Origin: Sordariomycetes sp. S80-01Y
Taxonomy: Eukaryota > Ascomycota > Sordariomycetes
DNA: 64,000 nucleotides
Direction of reading: 5' to 3'
NCBI GenBank assembly: GCA_037042185.1
Contig: JAXQJY010000027.1
Span: 620,001 to 684,000 of the forward strand
This document shows, in pieces, positions 43,632 through 53,880 of this stretch (its first letter is position 1; each line of letters begins with the position of its first letter). The position numbers and the translations under genes are program-made. The notes below the pieces were generated by a model. The model had not been told where the DNA came from, ran no database searches, and saw only the letters and a list, made by a program, of their open reading frames with translations.

Positions 43632-44876
43632 ACGGAATGCTGATAGATGAGGAGAAGCCATTGGACACGATGTTGGATGGCCTTATGATGATTAACGATA
43701 ACAGGTCATGTACATGGAGTTTAGCGCTTTTGAGATTGATTTTCCCGGGAACTATGAGATGGATGATTTTTAGCGCGCATCGCGATAGCTCCGACGATGC
43801 ACGGAGGTTCCATTTAATTTGATTTTTTTTTAAAAAGCGATAATCAGTGACTTAAGCTCCGTCTTGTCTCGTACTTTCCGAAGTGAATCCGGGGGTTTGA
43901 TCCACTGGCGATAGATGTCCAAAGCGAAGACTCCTTGGCTCTGAACACACAAAACGTTGTCCAACCCACGTTTCTGATGAGCAACTTCTTGGTTTCAGAG
44001 ACCCTGGAAGTGTTGAAATACCACTTCGAAGGCTCTTTGTCAACGTGCGATCTTCGCGAGTGAATCTTAAAGAGTTGGATCGCCTATGACCGGCATGGCC
44101 GTCAAGCTCAGTACGAGGAGCAGGGAGATGAATGGAGCGACGTAAAGCTCGTCCGCCAGCGAGTCTCAATGCCCCCGAAACCGCCTCTCGTAATCTTGCG
44201 GATGGCGCCTGAGAGTGCTCACCTACCGATGAGGTGTGTCTCGATTGCAGTCTGGACCTTCTACTCTAAGCCCGTGCATGCCGCCTGTTCTGAGGCTGTG
44301 ATTCTAAGCTACAGCCGTAAGCTTCAGCCTTGCGATAGAAATGTGTAGTTCCAGCCCTCGAACGCCTTTAGTCTTCAGCTGAAAGGTCTAGTGCCAGGTT
44401 GCATGAAGCACGTGGGTGCCTCGTTGTCAAAAGCCAGCTAGAGTACGGCCCTCTAAGCTGTGTGCTGGTTCCAGGCCCTCATACTTTTCGCGACGCGGCG
44501 GCCGCCTTCTTCGTGGGGGCCTGTCAGCTGCATTGCGCTCTTGCGCGGATGCAGAACGCCTCTTCTACTCTTATCCTTAAAGCGCAGCGATGTCTCAAGC
44601 CTCCTTTGCTTCTCAGCCTTGGGGCTGTAGACGCGTGGGTGCACGGACCCCGTTGCTCGGTATAAGAGAACACAGGCCGGGTCTTACATTTGGGGAGCTC
44701 ACTGAAAAGATTCGCATGTTTACGAGGAATCAGCTTTCTTGGGTTTTACACAGTTTTGTCTTTTTATGTGCTCATCATGCCATCTGCTTCTCAAGATGAT
44801 GCGGCGGCTTGGAGCATGCTACACACAGAAGCGCCCCCGGCAATGAATCCTATGGGTACGTCTTGAAGTGTGAGAT
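43632..44876. other. Intergenic region after histidine kinase
   Basis: This 1.25-kb stretch has only weak frames (43852-44169 minus; 44399-44665 plus opposed by 44453-44644 minus) with no domain. Near 43826 there is a T-then-A homopolymer stretch. I see no gene, RNA or repeat I could support. Confidence 0.45.
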
Positions 44877-45275
44877 TTATTTTTCAGGTCTAATCTGAAG
44901 AAAGATGCCGTGGCACCTTACGTGGTTGGACCTGGTCTTGACCTGCGAGGAGGCGACAGTGATGACTGCTACAGCTGCTGCCGCGGATGCTTGAGTGAGA
45001 CAAGGCTCCTTGTGAGCCAACTTCTTGCTATGCTTTGTTGTGTGAGTGAGGTCTTCCCAATCGTAATGCCGCTCTAATAATTCCAGGCCGCATGTTGCGA
45101 GTGCCTTTGCCAGGATGGCTGTGAATGCTGCTCCTGTTGATAATATTGCAACCACGTCGGAGAGCTGCGAAATTTTGCATAAAAACCTCAATTTATCTTG
45201 AAGATAGCCCATGTTGGCTGTCGGAAAGACTGGACATACCTCGAGAAGTTCAACGGCAGTGTAGCTAGAGTCCAT
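44877..45275 (-). CDS. Possible small hypothetical protein (107 aa if spliced)
   Basis: From ATG 45275 the frame reads MDSSYTAVELLE, then a consensus donor GTATGT (45239) and an acceptor TTTCGCAG with exon 2 starting at 45164; the 75-nt intron is in frame. Exon 2 runs to the stop at 44877 and encodes LSDVVAILSTGAAFTAILAKALATCGLELLERHYDW, an amphipathic or membrane-like helix, then an Ala/Val-rich helix (ASAAAAVAVITVASS). I do not recognise it. The splice signals and residue mix give some support; no family context does. Confidence 0.35.
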   Translation of the reverse strand: MDSSYTAVELLEVCPVFPTANMGYLQDKLRFLCKISQLSDVVAILSTGAAFTAILAKALATCGLELLERHYDWEDLTHTTKHSKKLAHKEPCLTQASAAAAVAVITVASSQVKTRSNHVRCHGIFLQIRPEK

Positions 45276-45736
45276 TGTATTCTAAGCTTGGTGGCGAGTG
45301 AGAACTTAATGCAAGAGAGAGACTTTGTCTGTGACCTGGAACACCATTTTCAGGTCCTTTGAGGAATGTACTCGAAGAATAGTGTGGGAGAAGAAGTTTG
45401 AATTTGGGTTGGGGAAAGGGATCAGGGTTACAGATATGAGCAATACGGGCGAATTTGGTGTGGCATGCAAGACACAATCGAAACATCCATACGAGCATTA
45501 TATCGAAACTGGAAAGAGTAAAATGTCCTGATTTGATCCAGAGATTTCAATAACAGAGTGTGTTTAATTAACTTCGGGCTCCAGACTATTACTTACCGAT
45601 ACTGGCAGCGTCTCCCATCCTAGAGCGTAGCCAAAGTGGGTTTAGTGGCTCCCCACACCTACTACCTACTTATTGATGCCTCCCACCAGGATAAGACATC
45701 CGTCACCTTGCCTCACCTCCACGCCTTGGTACCAGG
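45276..45736. other. Intergenic region (divergent) before Zn2Cys6 regulator
   Basis: This 461-bp gap separates the possible small minus-strand gene from the plus-strand regulator. It contains AT-rich promoter-like sequence near 45540-45575. Nothing else was seen. Confidence 0.4.
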
Positions 45737-47633
45737 ATGCCAGACAACCTGCGGAGGACGCATGTTCGACGGGGAAATGTCACCGCCTGCACCAGATGCA
45801 GGTCGCGGAAGCAAAGATGCGACCAGAAGCTGCCGGCCTGCTCCAATTGCGAGAGAGCCGGCGCCGAATGCGTGAGCACAGACCTAGACGGAAGAGCCGC
45901 GCCTCGCAAGTGAGTTTTGGTGGTTAGTCCAGGTGCGTTTGCTGAACTATCTTAGCTACATCAAGACGCTCGAGGATCGCATTGCCTATCTCGAAATCCA
46001 GCTGTCTTCTCATGGTATTCAGCATGCAGGCCACTCGCCAGCGCAGGCCTCGCCAACCGTCAACGCGACATCGGCTGCCACAAGCGCGTACCAAGACCAC
46101 GAGTCAGAGACAGACCTCGCCGCGAAGATTGCTCGCGAAAGTCTTGGGGCAGGCATGTTCTCTGGCAGCAGCATTGACAGAAGTGGCCTGTCGCTTCTCA
46201 GCTCGCTGCTAGCCGACCCAATGTCACGAGCCTTGCGTTCAGACGGGGCCTCTGATTCACACAATCTGCTAGGTGAGCTCCCTTACGAGACAAGAGCGAG
46301 TATGCCATCGAAAGAGGCCTCGCTCCGCCTCATCGACACCTACTTTGAGCACTGCGACTTCTTCTCGCCCATCATGTCATCGCGGGAGGACTTCTTCCGT
46401 TCCATACAGCCTCTGTTCGACTCATCCCTGCCTCAAGAGGGATCCAGTCTCGCCAAATTTCGAGCACTGGTGGTCTTTGGAACCGCCGTTCTGCTCTTAA
46501 ACAGGAGCGACCCAACCGTTCCGCTGTCAAAATCCGAGGCCTATTTCGCGGCCGCCCTTCGAGTCTTCTCACAGCAGCCCGAAGTGATATGCACAGGCGA
46601 TTCTGAGCACCTCATCAATCTACTGTTGATCATCCAACATTGCTGCTTCTGCGCAAATCTTACCGCTGCATGGCACTTTATCGGTCTTGCGACAAGACTG
46701 GCCCTGGAGCTGGATTTTCACAGGGGCAGCGCCGCTGACACCGAACGAGATGCACGGCTCGTTGACTCTCGCAGATGGCTTTTCTGGTCTATCTACGTAT
46801 TTGAACGAAACCTGTGCGTTATCATCGGCCGCCCCTCGTCCATCCCGGACGCCGCTATTCAAACACCGTTACCCATAGCTCCGGAAGGCGATTCGCGGCG
46901 AGCAGTCGCTCTGCATTTGATCAAATGTCGCCTCCTGGAGTCTGAGATGCACGACACACTGGCGGTAGCAAAGCACCCCCCTGCTGTCACCCTGGACAAA
47001 GTGGCCTGGAAGCGAGACATGTACCAACGCCTCCTAGCGTGGCACGCCTCCGTGCCACCGGCGAGTCAGACTTCTCAACTTGCTCCAGCGGGCATCTTCG
47101 ACGGCTACTTCTTCAACTCAATGGTTCTTCTCCACTACCCTTCGCCTCTCTTTCCCACCACACCAGAGGATGAGCTTCGAGATCTGGCGGAATACGCAAT
47201 CACCAGCATCGACTGCTACAGAGAAGCATTCAAAGCTGGACGGCTGAGGTTCTACTGGAGGACTGTTCACAATCTCTTCAGGAGCGGCATGGCAGTAGCC
47301 TACTGTGCTCATCTTGCGGCGTCACGGCAGCACGTGGATTACGGCTTCGGCAGCCTGACGACGCCGATGAACTCATGCAGCTCCATATTGTGGGGGATGG
47401 TCGAGAGATACCCCGCGGGCAAGGCGTACCGTGACATCTTTGACAGCGTTGTTGCTTCTGTCAAGAGCCACCGTCCAGCCACGGATATGTTCACGGGTGA
47501 TTCACCCTTCATGGATCAGGACATGCCCATGTCTATCTTCGATCAGATCGCAGCAGACTTTGGTGACGGAAACCTCCCTTTGCCTGCGATGGACACCATA
47601 TCATGGGGATTCAGTGGCAGTCATGACACATGA
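45737..47633 (+). CDS. Zn2Cys6 transcription factor, 616 aa
   Basis: Exons are 45737-45909 and 45956-47633, joined as APRNYIKTLEDRIAYLE. The zinc cluster has cysteines at 18, 21, 28, 35, 38 and 45 (CTRCRSRKQRCDQ...CSNCERAGAEC). It is followed by a leucine-rich coiled coil (YIKTLEDRIAYLEIQL) for dimerisation and a fungal_trans domain from about residue 180, with SEAYFAAALRVF, HCCFCANLTAAWHFIGLATRLALELDFHR and RRWLFWSIYVFERNLC. Its 3' end converges on the sulfatase gene 77 bp away, and the sulfatase is divergent from a symporter gene. By position it is a candidate regulator of that pair (inference). Confidence 0.9.
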
Positions 47634-47710
47634 GCAACAGCTATACACCTGAATATGCCACCGTTATCAATTCATATTTCAGCTAGAACGAGCTATCTGG
47701 AGTACCTTCA

Positions 47711-49051
47711 CTATAGTTCTTTCAAAGGGTCCGGCGGCGCAGGGTCCTTCTTCAAACTCCTGAGAAACTCCTCCTTGAGCCTGAACATTGGCTGCAAGAC
47801 CCACGTGTTGAAGGCCAGGATGTCGGTTTCTTCCTTGGGGTCTCGCACCGTGTTAAAAAGATACGGAGATTCCAGCTTGCCCGAGGACTGGTTGACTTTG
47901 GGCTCCCAAACGAGATGAAGCTTCCAGTCTTTCCACTTGATGGCGCGGAGCTCATCCTTCAGGTAAAAGAGGAAGCCTGTCCTTTCTGATGCGCAGGAAA
48001 CAGGCGCTTGGAAGAATTTTGTTTGGTCGATCCCGTCGATGGGCCGATCTGTCGGTATTGGGGAGGATGTTATGGAAAGAATGGTGGTGAACAGATCCGT
48101 GATGTGGACCATCTCGTTGGATGTCACAGCCTCTGGGACCTGGCCGGGCCAGCGGACAATGCATGGAACCCGCAGGCTGCCCTCCATCGCGGTGTGGTAA
48201 GTGCCCGACCAAGGGCCGGCAGTACCACGGTATGGCTCACGGAATTCGGGCCCGTTGTCAGAGGCAAAGATGAAGACTGTGTTATCCCGTATTCCTAGAG
48301 AGTCAACGTGGTCGATTAGCTGGCCAACGCGGAAATCCATCTCAGCCATGGAATCTGCGAAATGGCCTTGCTTTGTCTTTCCGTCAAAATCTCTATGCGG
48401 TAGCGTTGGGAAGTGAAGGTGCACCAGGGGATGGTACAAGAAGAATGGACGTCCGCCATCGGCTTGCCTAGAGAGCCAGTCTTTGGACTTTTCAACTAAC
48501 ATTTCGTCAATTTCCCTGCGCCTTTCTAGATCGTACACGCAGACATTCTCAGATTCCTTCCCCGCGACGCCCTTCATGATGTACGGCAGCTCAGCAACCT
48601 CTGGAGTGTAGCCGATGGCCGATGTGAACTGGGTCTCGTCCGTTGTTCTGGGGATGCCGAACCACTCGTCGAAGCCTCGATCGGACGGGTACCGACCAGG
48701 GATGTCTCCTAGATGCCATTTTCCGTGATGCGCAGTGGTGTAGCCATTGTCCTTGAGGCACTCGGCGACGGTCCTTTCCCAGGGCGTCAACCCCTGAGGA
48801 AACCCTGCAGGGACTGATTGACGACAGCCGGTACGGATGGGATGGCGACCAGTCATCAAAGCGGAGCGCGTGGGAACGCAGTCGCTCTCGACATTGAAGT
48901 TATGCAGGAGGAGTCCCTCCGTGGCAAGTTTGTCTATGCGCGGAGTGGCCGCACCCCGAAGGACGCCTCCTCCATAGCAACCCAGCTCGCCCCAGCCGAG
49001 ATTGTCAGCCAGGATGAGTACAACATTCGGACGTTCAGGGTCGAGGGACAT
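47711..49051 (-). CDS. Sulfatase (arylsulfatase-type, S1 family), cytosolic type, 446 aa
   Basis: A single exon starting at ATG 49051 (MSLDPERPNVVLILADN). The formylglycine site is C58 in the consensus C-x-P-x-R (CVPTRSALMTGR), so it is a cysteine-type sulfatase that needs the formylglycine-generating enzyme. Metal-ligand motifs are ILADNLGWG (Asn where many members have a second Asp) and ASDNGPE; a GKWHLG motif is also present. The C-terminal part has DWKLHLVW. No signal peptide is visible, unlike most secreted arylsulfatases, so action on an imported sulfate ester is likely. Choline-sulfatase, arylsulfatase and alkylsulfatase activities cannot be separated from sequence alone. It is divergent from a symporter gene. 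Confidence 0.88.
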   Translation of the reverse strand: MSLDPERPNVVLILADNLGWGELGCYGGGVLRGAATPRIDKLATEGLLLHNFNVESDCVPTRSALMTGRHPIRTGCRQSVPAGFPQGLTPWERTVAECLKDNGYTTAHHGKWHLGDIPGRYPSDRGFDEWFGIPRTTDETQFTSAIGYTPEVAELPYIMKGVAGKESENVCVYDLERRREIDEMLVEKSKDWLSRQADGGRPFFLYHPLVHLHFPTLPHRDFDGKTKQGHFADSMAEMDFRVGQLIDHVDSLGIRDNTVFIFASDNGPEFREPYRGTAGPWSGTYHTAMEGSLRVPCIVRWPGQVPEAVTSNEMVHITDLFTTILSITSSPIPTDRPIDGIDQTKFFQAPVSCASERTGFLFYLKDELRAIKWKDWKLHLVWEPKVNQSSGKLESPYLFNTVRDPKEETDILAFNTWVLQPMFRLKEEFLRSLKKDPAPPDPLKEL

Positions 49052-49520
49052 GATCAGCGCTCTTTCGTAGGTAGCCTTCGGTAGTGTTTGGTGGGAGGGA
49101 ACAGAGAGAAACAAACTGAGGAGAGGGCTTTGTCGACTCTAGAAAACGCGATTCGGGGTTCGAGACCCTGAATTCCTGGGTGGCTGTCTTCACGCTCACC
49201 TCCGACGGGTCTCATCCCGCCCGAATTGAACATCAGCCCTACAGACGTTGTTTCGGAACGGGGCCGACGCTGGCCTCCGATCACTAGTGCGGCTAAAATG
49301 ACTATCTCCAACCATGACTCGGCAGTTTCGCTCACCCCCTAAGCCGATATCACTCAGCGGGACCAAACGCATTGCGAATAGCCCCTACATTATGGCGTCT
49401 TCGCGTTGGTCTGCACATGGGCATAAGTAGCCCACCGTCGCCGCCCGCTTTTTCCCCAGACTTGACCTCGGCGCGCTACCTGCACTTGACTGAGGCACCT
49501 CACTCTACGATACTTTCAAG
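49052..49520. promoter_or_regulatory. Bidirectional promoter of sulfatase and symporter (469 bp)
   Basis: The two starts face away from each other. No clear TATA box or known sulfur-regulator (Cys3/MetR) site was identified by eye. A string CGGGGTTCGAGACCCTG near 49156 can pair as a small hairpin but is not a tRNA. Confidence 0.4.
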
Positions 49521-51097
49521 ATGGAAGACAAGACGATGGCTACAGTTGATACCTGCAAGAAGGAAGAAACAGCCGATCATTCCTTCAAGGATGGCAGCGA
49601 CGAATTGACGTGGGACTCTACAGAAGAGCGCTCCGTCCTAAGAAAGTACGTACAGGAACCTTGAATCTCTCGGCTTCCGCTGACCCTCCTTAGGCTCGAC
49701 TTTTACTTGATGCCTCTTCTCATTGCTGGCTTCTTCGTTCTTCAGCTTGACCGCAGCAACATCGGGAACGCCCTCACCGACACCATCACAACTGATCTCG
49801 GGATCACGACCAACGACGTCAATGTTGGAAACCAGCTCATGCTGGCTGGCATCGTCGTTGCCGAGATACCTTCGAACCTCATTCTCCAGCGTCTCGGTGC
49901 TCCTGTCTGGTTGACGATGCAGATGCTGATCTGGGGAACCATCGCCCTGGCCCAAGCCTGGTGCACAAACATCCACTCCTTCTACGCTACTCGATTCCTT
50001 CTCGGTCTCTTTGAGGGAGGCTACATTCCCGGCGGCCAGTACATGCTCGCACTTTTCTATACCAGGCAGGAGCTTGCCTTGCGGACAGCCGTCTTCTACT
50101 TTGGTAACTATTCAGCTACGGCTACGGGGTCTCTGATTGCCGCTGGCATTCTGAATATGGCTGGCATCTCAGGCTTGTCGGGATGGCAGTGGCTCTTTGT
50201 CAGTAAGTTTCTCCGAGTCTCCAGCCCCAAACGGTCAAGAAGCTAACACTATCGGCAGTCGAGGGCATTATTACGCTGCTCGTCTTTGTGCTATTTGTTC
50301 TCTTCCTGCCTCACAGCCCGAGCAATACCTCTCCCATCCACAAACGGTGGGACTTCTTTTCGCAGCGGGAGCGCGACATCATGCGGGCTCGCGTGATGGC
50401 CGACGACGAAACAAAGGGGGCTGTGAAGGCCGAAATCACGCTTTCGGGTCTGGGAGGCGCACTTATGGACTACAAGCTGTGGCTTCACATGATTCTCAAC
50501 GTCGCAAGCTTGGCGCCCAAAGGTGGTCTTCAGCTGTACGGGCCATACGTAATCAAGAGCCTCGGCTTCAGCAAGAGGAATGCCAACCTGCTCAATGCCG
50601 TCAGCAGCGTCCTGGTCATCATCCTGTCTTCCTTGATCTCATTCGCCTCGGACAAGACCCGCCTCCGCGGTCCGTGGTGCATAGTCGCCTTCCTGTGGTC
50701 CGTCGCCTTTGCCGGGGCTCTCTTCGGCCAGAGGTCGGGCGACAGGTGGACTCGCTACGCCATCTTTACGCTCCTCGCGGGCGGGAACGCTCTGGCGCAG
50801 GGGCTGAACGACGCATGGTTGAGCATCAACGCCACTGATCCCAGCAAGCGCAGCATCGGGCTTGCCATGGTGGTGATGGGTAGCAACCTGGGTGGGATCG
50901 CCGGGCAGCAGCTGTTCAGGTCGTCGGACGCGCCCGGGTACACGACGGCGTTCTTGGCTATTATGTTGCTCTACGTTGGGAGCATCCTGATTACTCTGGT
51001 TATGATCTGGGTTTACTGGCGGGGGAACAAGAAAGGACAGGTTATGCGGGAGGGCGAGGGAGAGGTGGCGATTCGGGAGAGGAAGTTCGATCTTTGA
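49521..51097 (+). CDS. MFS anion:cation symporter (Dal5/allantoate permease-like), 490 aa
   Basis: Exons are 49521-49645, 49694-50202 and 50259-51097, joined as VLRKLDFYLMP and WLFVIEGIITLL. A cytosolic N-terminus of about 40 residues leads to 12 hydrophobic segments. Family motifs are LDFYLMPLLIAGFFVLQLDRSNIGNA, ATRFLLGLFEGGYIPGGQYM and LNDAWLSINATDPSKRSIG, typical of the anion:cation symporter branch that carries allantoate, nicotinate, biotin-precursor, sulfonate or other organic anions. It lies 469 bp from the divergent sulfatase gene, which suggests a sulfated organic anion as substrate (inference). Confidence 0.9.
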
Positions 51098-51694
51098 TGT
51101 AGCGTCTTGTTATTGGACCCTTACGGGATATTACACAGTATTAGGAGCTCGTGTCATGCCATGGAACCCCTATTAGACCACACCACAGGCGACCTTCTCG
51201 TTCAACCCGAAAATACGGTTCGGACTAGGCTACATGGACTGTTGATGGCGGCCACCAGCCTGAGCCACTCCCTCAGAATGCAACGCCCTTCCTTTATATG
51301 TTGCCCCGTTTTTCCAATTCACCTCGATCGTCTGACAGTCACTTAGATACAACAATCCTGTAACAGCCAATTTACCGATATCATCATTACCCGAAGCTGG
51401 AAATTGCTAGGACCCAGCATGCTCCCCGCAATGATCGGTGCCTGCTTCTTCATAGATCTGTGCAGTCACATTGAATTTCTATAATTTTGATCAAGAGGTC
51501 CAATGACTCATGTCGTTATATGTGCATGGTCATCCGTTTGTCACGGTCTTCAACTTCACTCAGCATGCTTGGTTGCATCGTCCAGAACACAGGCCTTGTC
51601 GGGGGATCTGGCATCATGCCAGCGCTTCATCCTTGGTTTCATTTCTCATACCCATCTATGTATATCTTTTCGTTGCTCCGAGCACAAATGATGT
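51098..51694. other. Intergenic region (convergent 3' ends)
   Basis: This 597-bp stretch lies between the 3' end of the symporter and the 3' end of the minus-strand zuotin gene. Three overlapping plus-strand frames near 51490-51750 are chance frames. Nothing else was seen. Confidence 0.45.
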
Positions 51695-53014
51695 CTAAGC
51701 CAGGCTCTTCGCGTCGCCGTCCTTCAGCTTGCCAGCTTCAACGAGCCTCTTAACCTCGCCACTCCAGACACCCTTGATCTCGTCCGCGACCTTGAGCCCG
51801 TTAAGCTTCTCGGCAAGCGCAGCAATCTCGTCGGGGTCAATCTTGCCCTGCACGGTCTCGACATCGCCCAAAACAGCGTCAATCTGACCGGCACTAGCCT
51901 CGCCGCTGCCGGCAAAGTAGTTGGCGTCCTTAACACTGCCCTTGAGAACACGCTTGTTCTTCTTGACGGCGTTCTTGGCCGCCTCCTTGGCCTTCTTGGC
52001 CGATTCGCGGTCAACCTTGGCCTTCTCCTCTGCCTCGGCCTTGGCCTTCTTCTCAGCCTCCTCGGCAGCCTTCTTGTCCTCGATGGCCTTCTTCTCAGCC
52101 GCCTCACGATCAGCCTTCTTCTTGTTCTTAGCGGCGTTGGCTTCCTGTCGGAAACGCTTGATGCGCTCGTCACCAGCAGAGGCATCATCTAGGAGCTTGC
52201 GCAGACGAGCGTTGTCCTCGGCCTTCTTCTTCTTGCGGGCAGCGGCGTTCTTGCGCTCGACGTGGCGCTTCTGGTCACGGTTCTCGTTGTCGTCGGGAAC
52301 ATCCTCATCGAGGTACTCAAAGGTACGCCACGAGTCGAAGTTGTACCAGAAGTTGTAGAAGTCGTCGACGTGCTCCTTGGAGGCATCCTCGCCGCCAAAG
52401 GTAGGCACGGGGTGGTTCTTGGAGAATCGGCCTTCGGCCTTGAAGACCTTGCTCCAGAGCTTGTAGTAGTTGCCCTCCTTGAGCTGCTTCTTGGTCGGAG
52501 GATCGACGTCGGCTTCCTCGTCGACGGAATCGTACTGGCGACGCTTGACGGGGTCGAGGAGGACCTCGGTGGCCTTCTGGATGCACTTGAAAAACTGGTC
52601 ATCCTCGGCGCCACCTTGGGCGGCACGCTTGTCGGGGTGGTGCTTGAGGACCTTCTTCCTGTGCGCCTTCTTGATCTGGTCCTCGGTAGCCTTCCACCTG
52701 TAGCGGCTCAAGCCTAGGATCTTGTAGTGGTCCTGGGTCTTCCAGTCCTTGGCCTCCCGCTGGAGGTCCATGGGGTCCTCGGGCTCCTCAGCCTCGTCCT
52801 CATCGTTGTCCTCGGTCTTAGTGGCCTTCTCCTGGGCTTGGATGCGGTCATCCTCGGAGAAGGTGCGCTTGTGGCGCGCGCGGCGGGCGTGGGCGAGGAA
52901 GTGAGGGCCGACAGGCTCGATGGAACGCTCGGAGGCGGCAGAGAGCTTTCCGAGGGGAAGGAAATCCTTCTCGGCGGACCAGCCGGAGGGGAGGGCGGGG
53001 AGAACATTCACCAT
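51695..53014 (-). CDS. ZUO1: Zuotin, ribosome-associated J-protein, 439 aa
   Basis: A single exon starting at ATG 53014 (MVNVLPALPSGW). The J domain (about residues 94-165) carries the HPD motif at 126-128 in LKHHPDKRAAQ. The zuotin homology domain follows with NYYKLWSKVFKAEGRFSKNHPVPTFG and FYNFWYNFDSWRTFEYLDE. A long charged Ala/Lys/Glu-rich helical region (about 270-375) fits the ribosome-binding middle domain, and a C-terminal helical part closes it. Yeast Zuo1 pairs with Ssz1 in the ribosome-associated complex that drives Ssb Hsp70 on nascent chains. All hallmark parts are present. Strong antisense frames over the Lys/Glu-rich part are shadows. Confidence 0.95.
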   Translation of the reverse strand: MVNVLPALPSGWSAEKDFLPLGKLSAASERSIEPVGPHFLAHARRARHKRTFSEDDRIQAQEKATKTEDNDEDEAEEPEDPMDLQREAKDWKTQDHYKILGLSRYRWKATEDQIKKAHRKKVLKHHPDKRAAQGGAEDDQFFKCIQKATEVLLDPVKRRQYDSVDEEADVDPPTKKQLKEGNYYKLWSKVFKAEGRFSKNHPVPTFGGEDASKEHVDDFYNFWYNFDSWRTFEYLDEDVPDDNENRDQKRHVERKNAAARKKKKAEDNARLRKLLDDASAGDERIKRFRQEANAAKNKKKADREAAEKKAIEDKKAAEEAEKKAKAEAEEKAKVDRESAKKAKEAAKNAVKKNKRVLKGSVKDANYFAGSGEASAGQIDAVLGDVETVQGKIDPDEIAALAEKLNGLKVADEIKGVWSGEVKRLVEAGKLKDGDAKSLA

Positions 53015-53880
53015 CTTGACGGTTGTGCTGTCAATGGTCTTCTTGATGGGAGTTGGAAGATGGAGACGCAACTTTTTTTTGCGATATGGTTCAAGTTTTC
53101 TGGTGGGGGCGGCATCCCACGTGGGGCAGAGTGGCTGTCGGCTTGCCTACCCTGCACCCACAACTAGTCAGAACTAGATCTGGGTCTTCATCAACGCAAA
53201 GATGGGACATTGTGAATATGAGTGAAGGTGGTTTTGAAACTGAGAAGGATTAGAGACCGCAAGCCTGGGTGTATGAATTTGTTCCTCGGGTTGATCGCCT
53301 ATGAAGAAAACCAATGGTTTTGATAGGACAGCAAAGTGGGCTCAGCACCACATTTCATAATACCAAGTCTTCAAAGAATGGTATGGTATTGAGAGTCTCT
53401 AGAAGTTAATTTACAGTAATGCTTCTCATGTCCATCCTCTCCTGTTACCGGACGGCCAAAATCCTTCTGCTCGCTTCTAGACTGGGTAGTCCGCAGGCCC
53501 AGAATAGGACAGGGGCTCATGCATAACAGCTCCTTCGACCGGCATTGATTAGAGCATAGGCAGCAACGAACCGAGAGGCCGTTTGGGAAGGAGTTGAAAC
53601 GATCCTCCGCCAAGTGCTCGCTTAGAGCCTGAGTAACGCGATCGGCACAGAGCCTTTCCTAAAGGGGTGCCGTTTCAGGCCCTAGCTTTTTGACATAGGC
53701 GACGTGATTCGGTAGAAACCGAGATCTGTAGTGAGATTCCACGATTCCTGGCACGGCCAGTCCGGCCTTGCTTTGGGCAAGAGTACGAGCGTTGGAAATC
53801 ACATAAATGCTTGAGATGGTCGTCAGTAGATTGTTGAAGATGACAACCTCTCTCTCTTCCTCCTCAAGCCAAAAGCCACC
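53015..53880. other. Divergent promoter region between zuotin and secreted protein
   Basis: This 866-bp stretch includes the zuotin 5' flank and the promoter of the next gene. A minus-strand frame (53371-53613) has no domain. CT-rich and CAAG strings (53848-53878) lie just before ATG 53881. Confidence 0.45.

Noticed and set aside
49156-49172. T-arm-like hairpin CGGGGTTCGAGACCCTG suggesting a tRNA
   Set aside because: No matching acceptor stem, D arm or anticodon arm could be placed at the right distances upstream.
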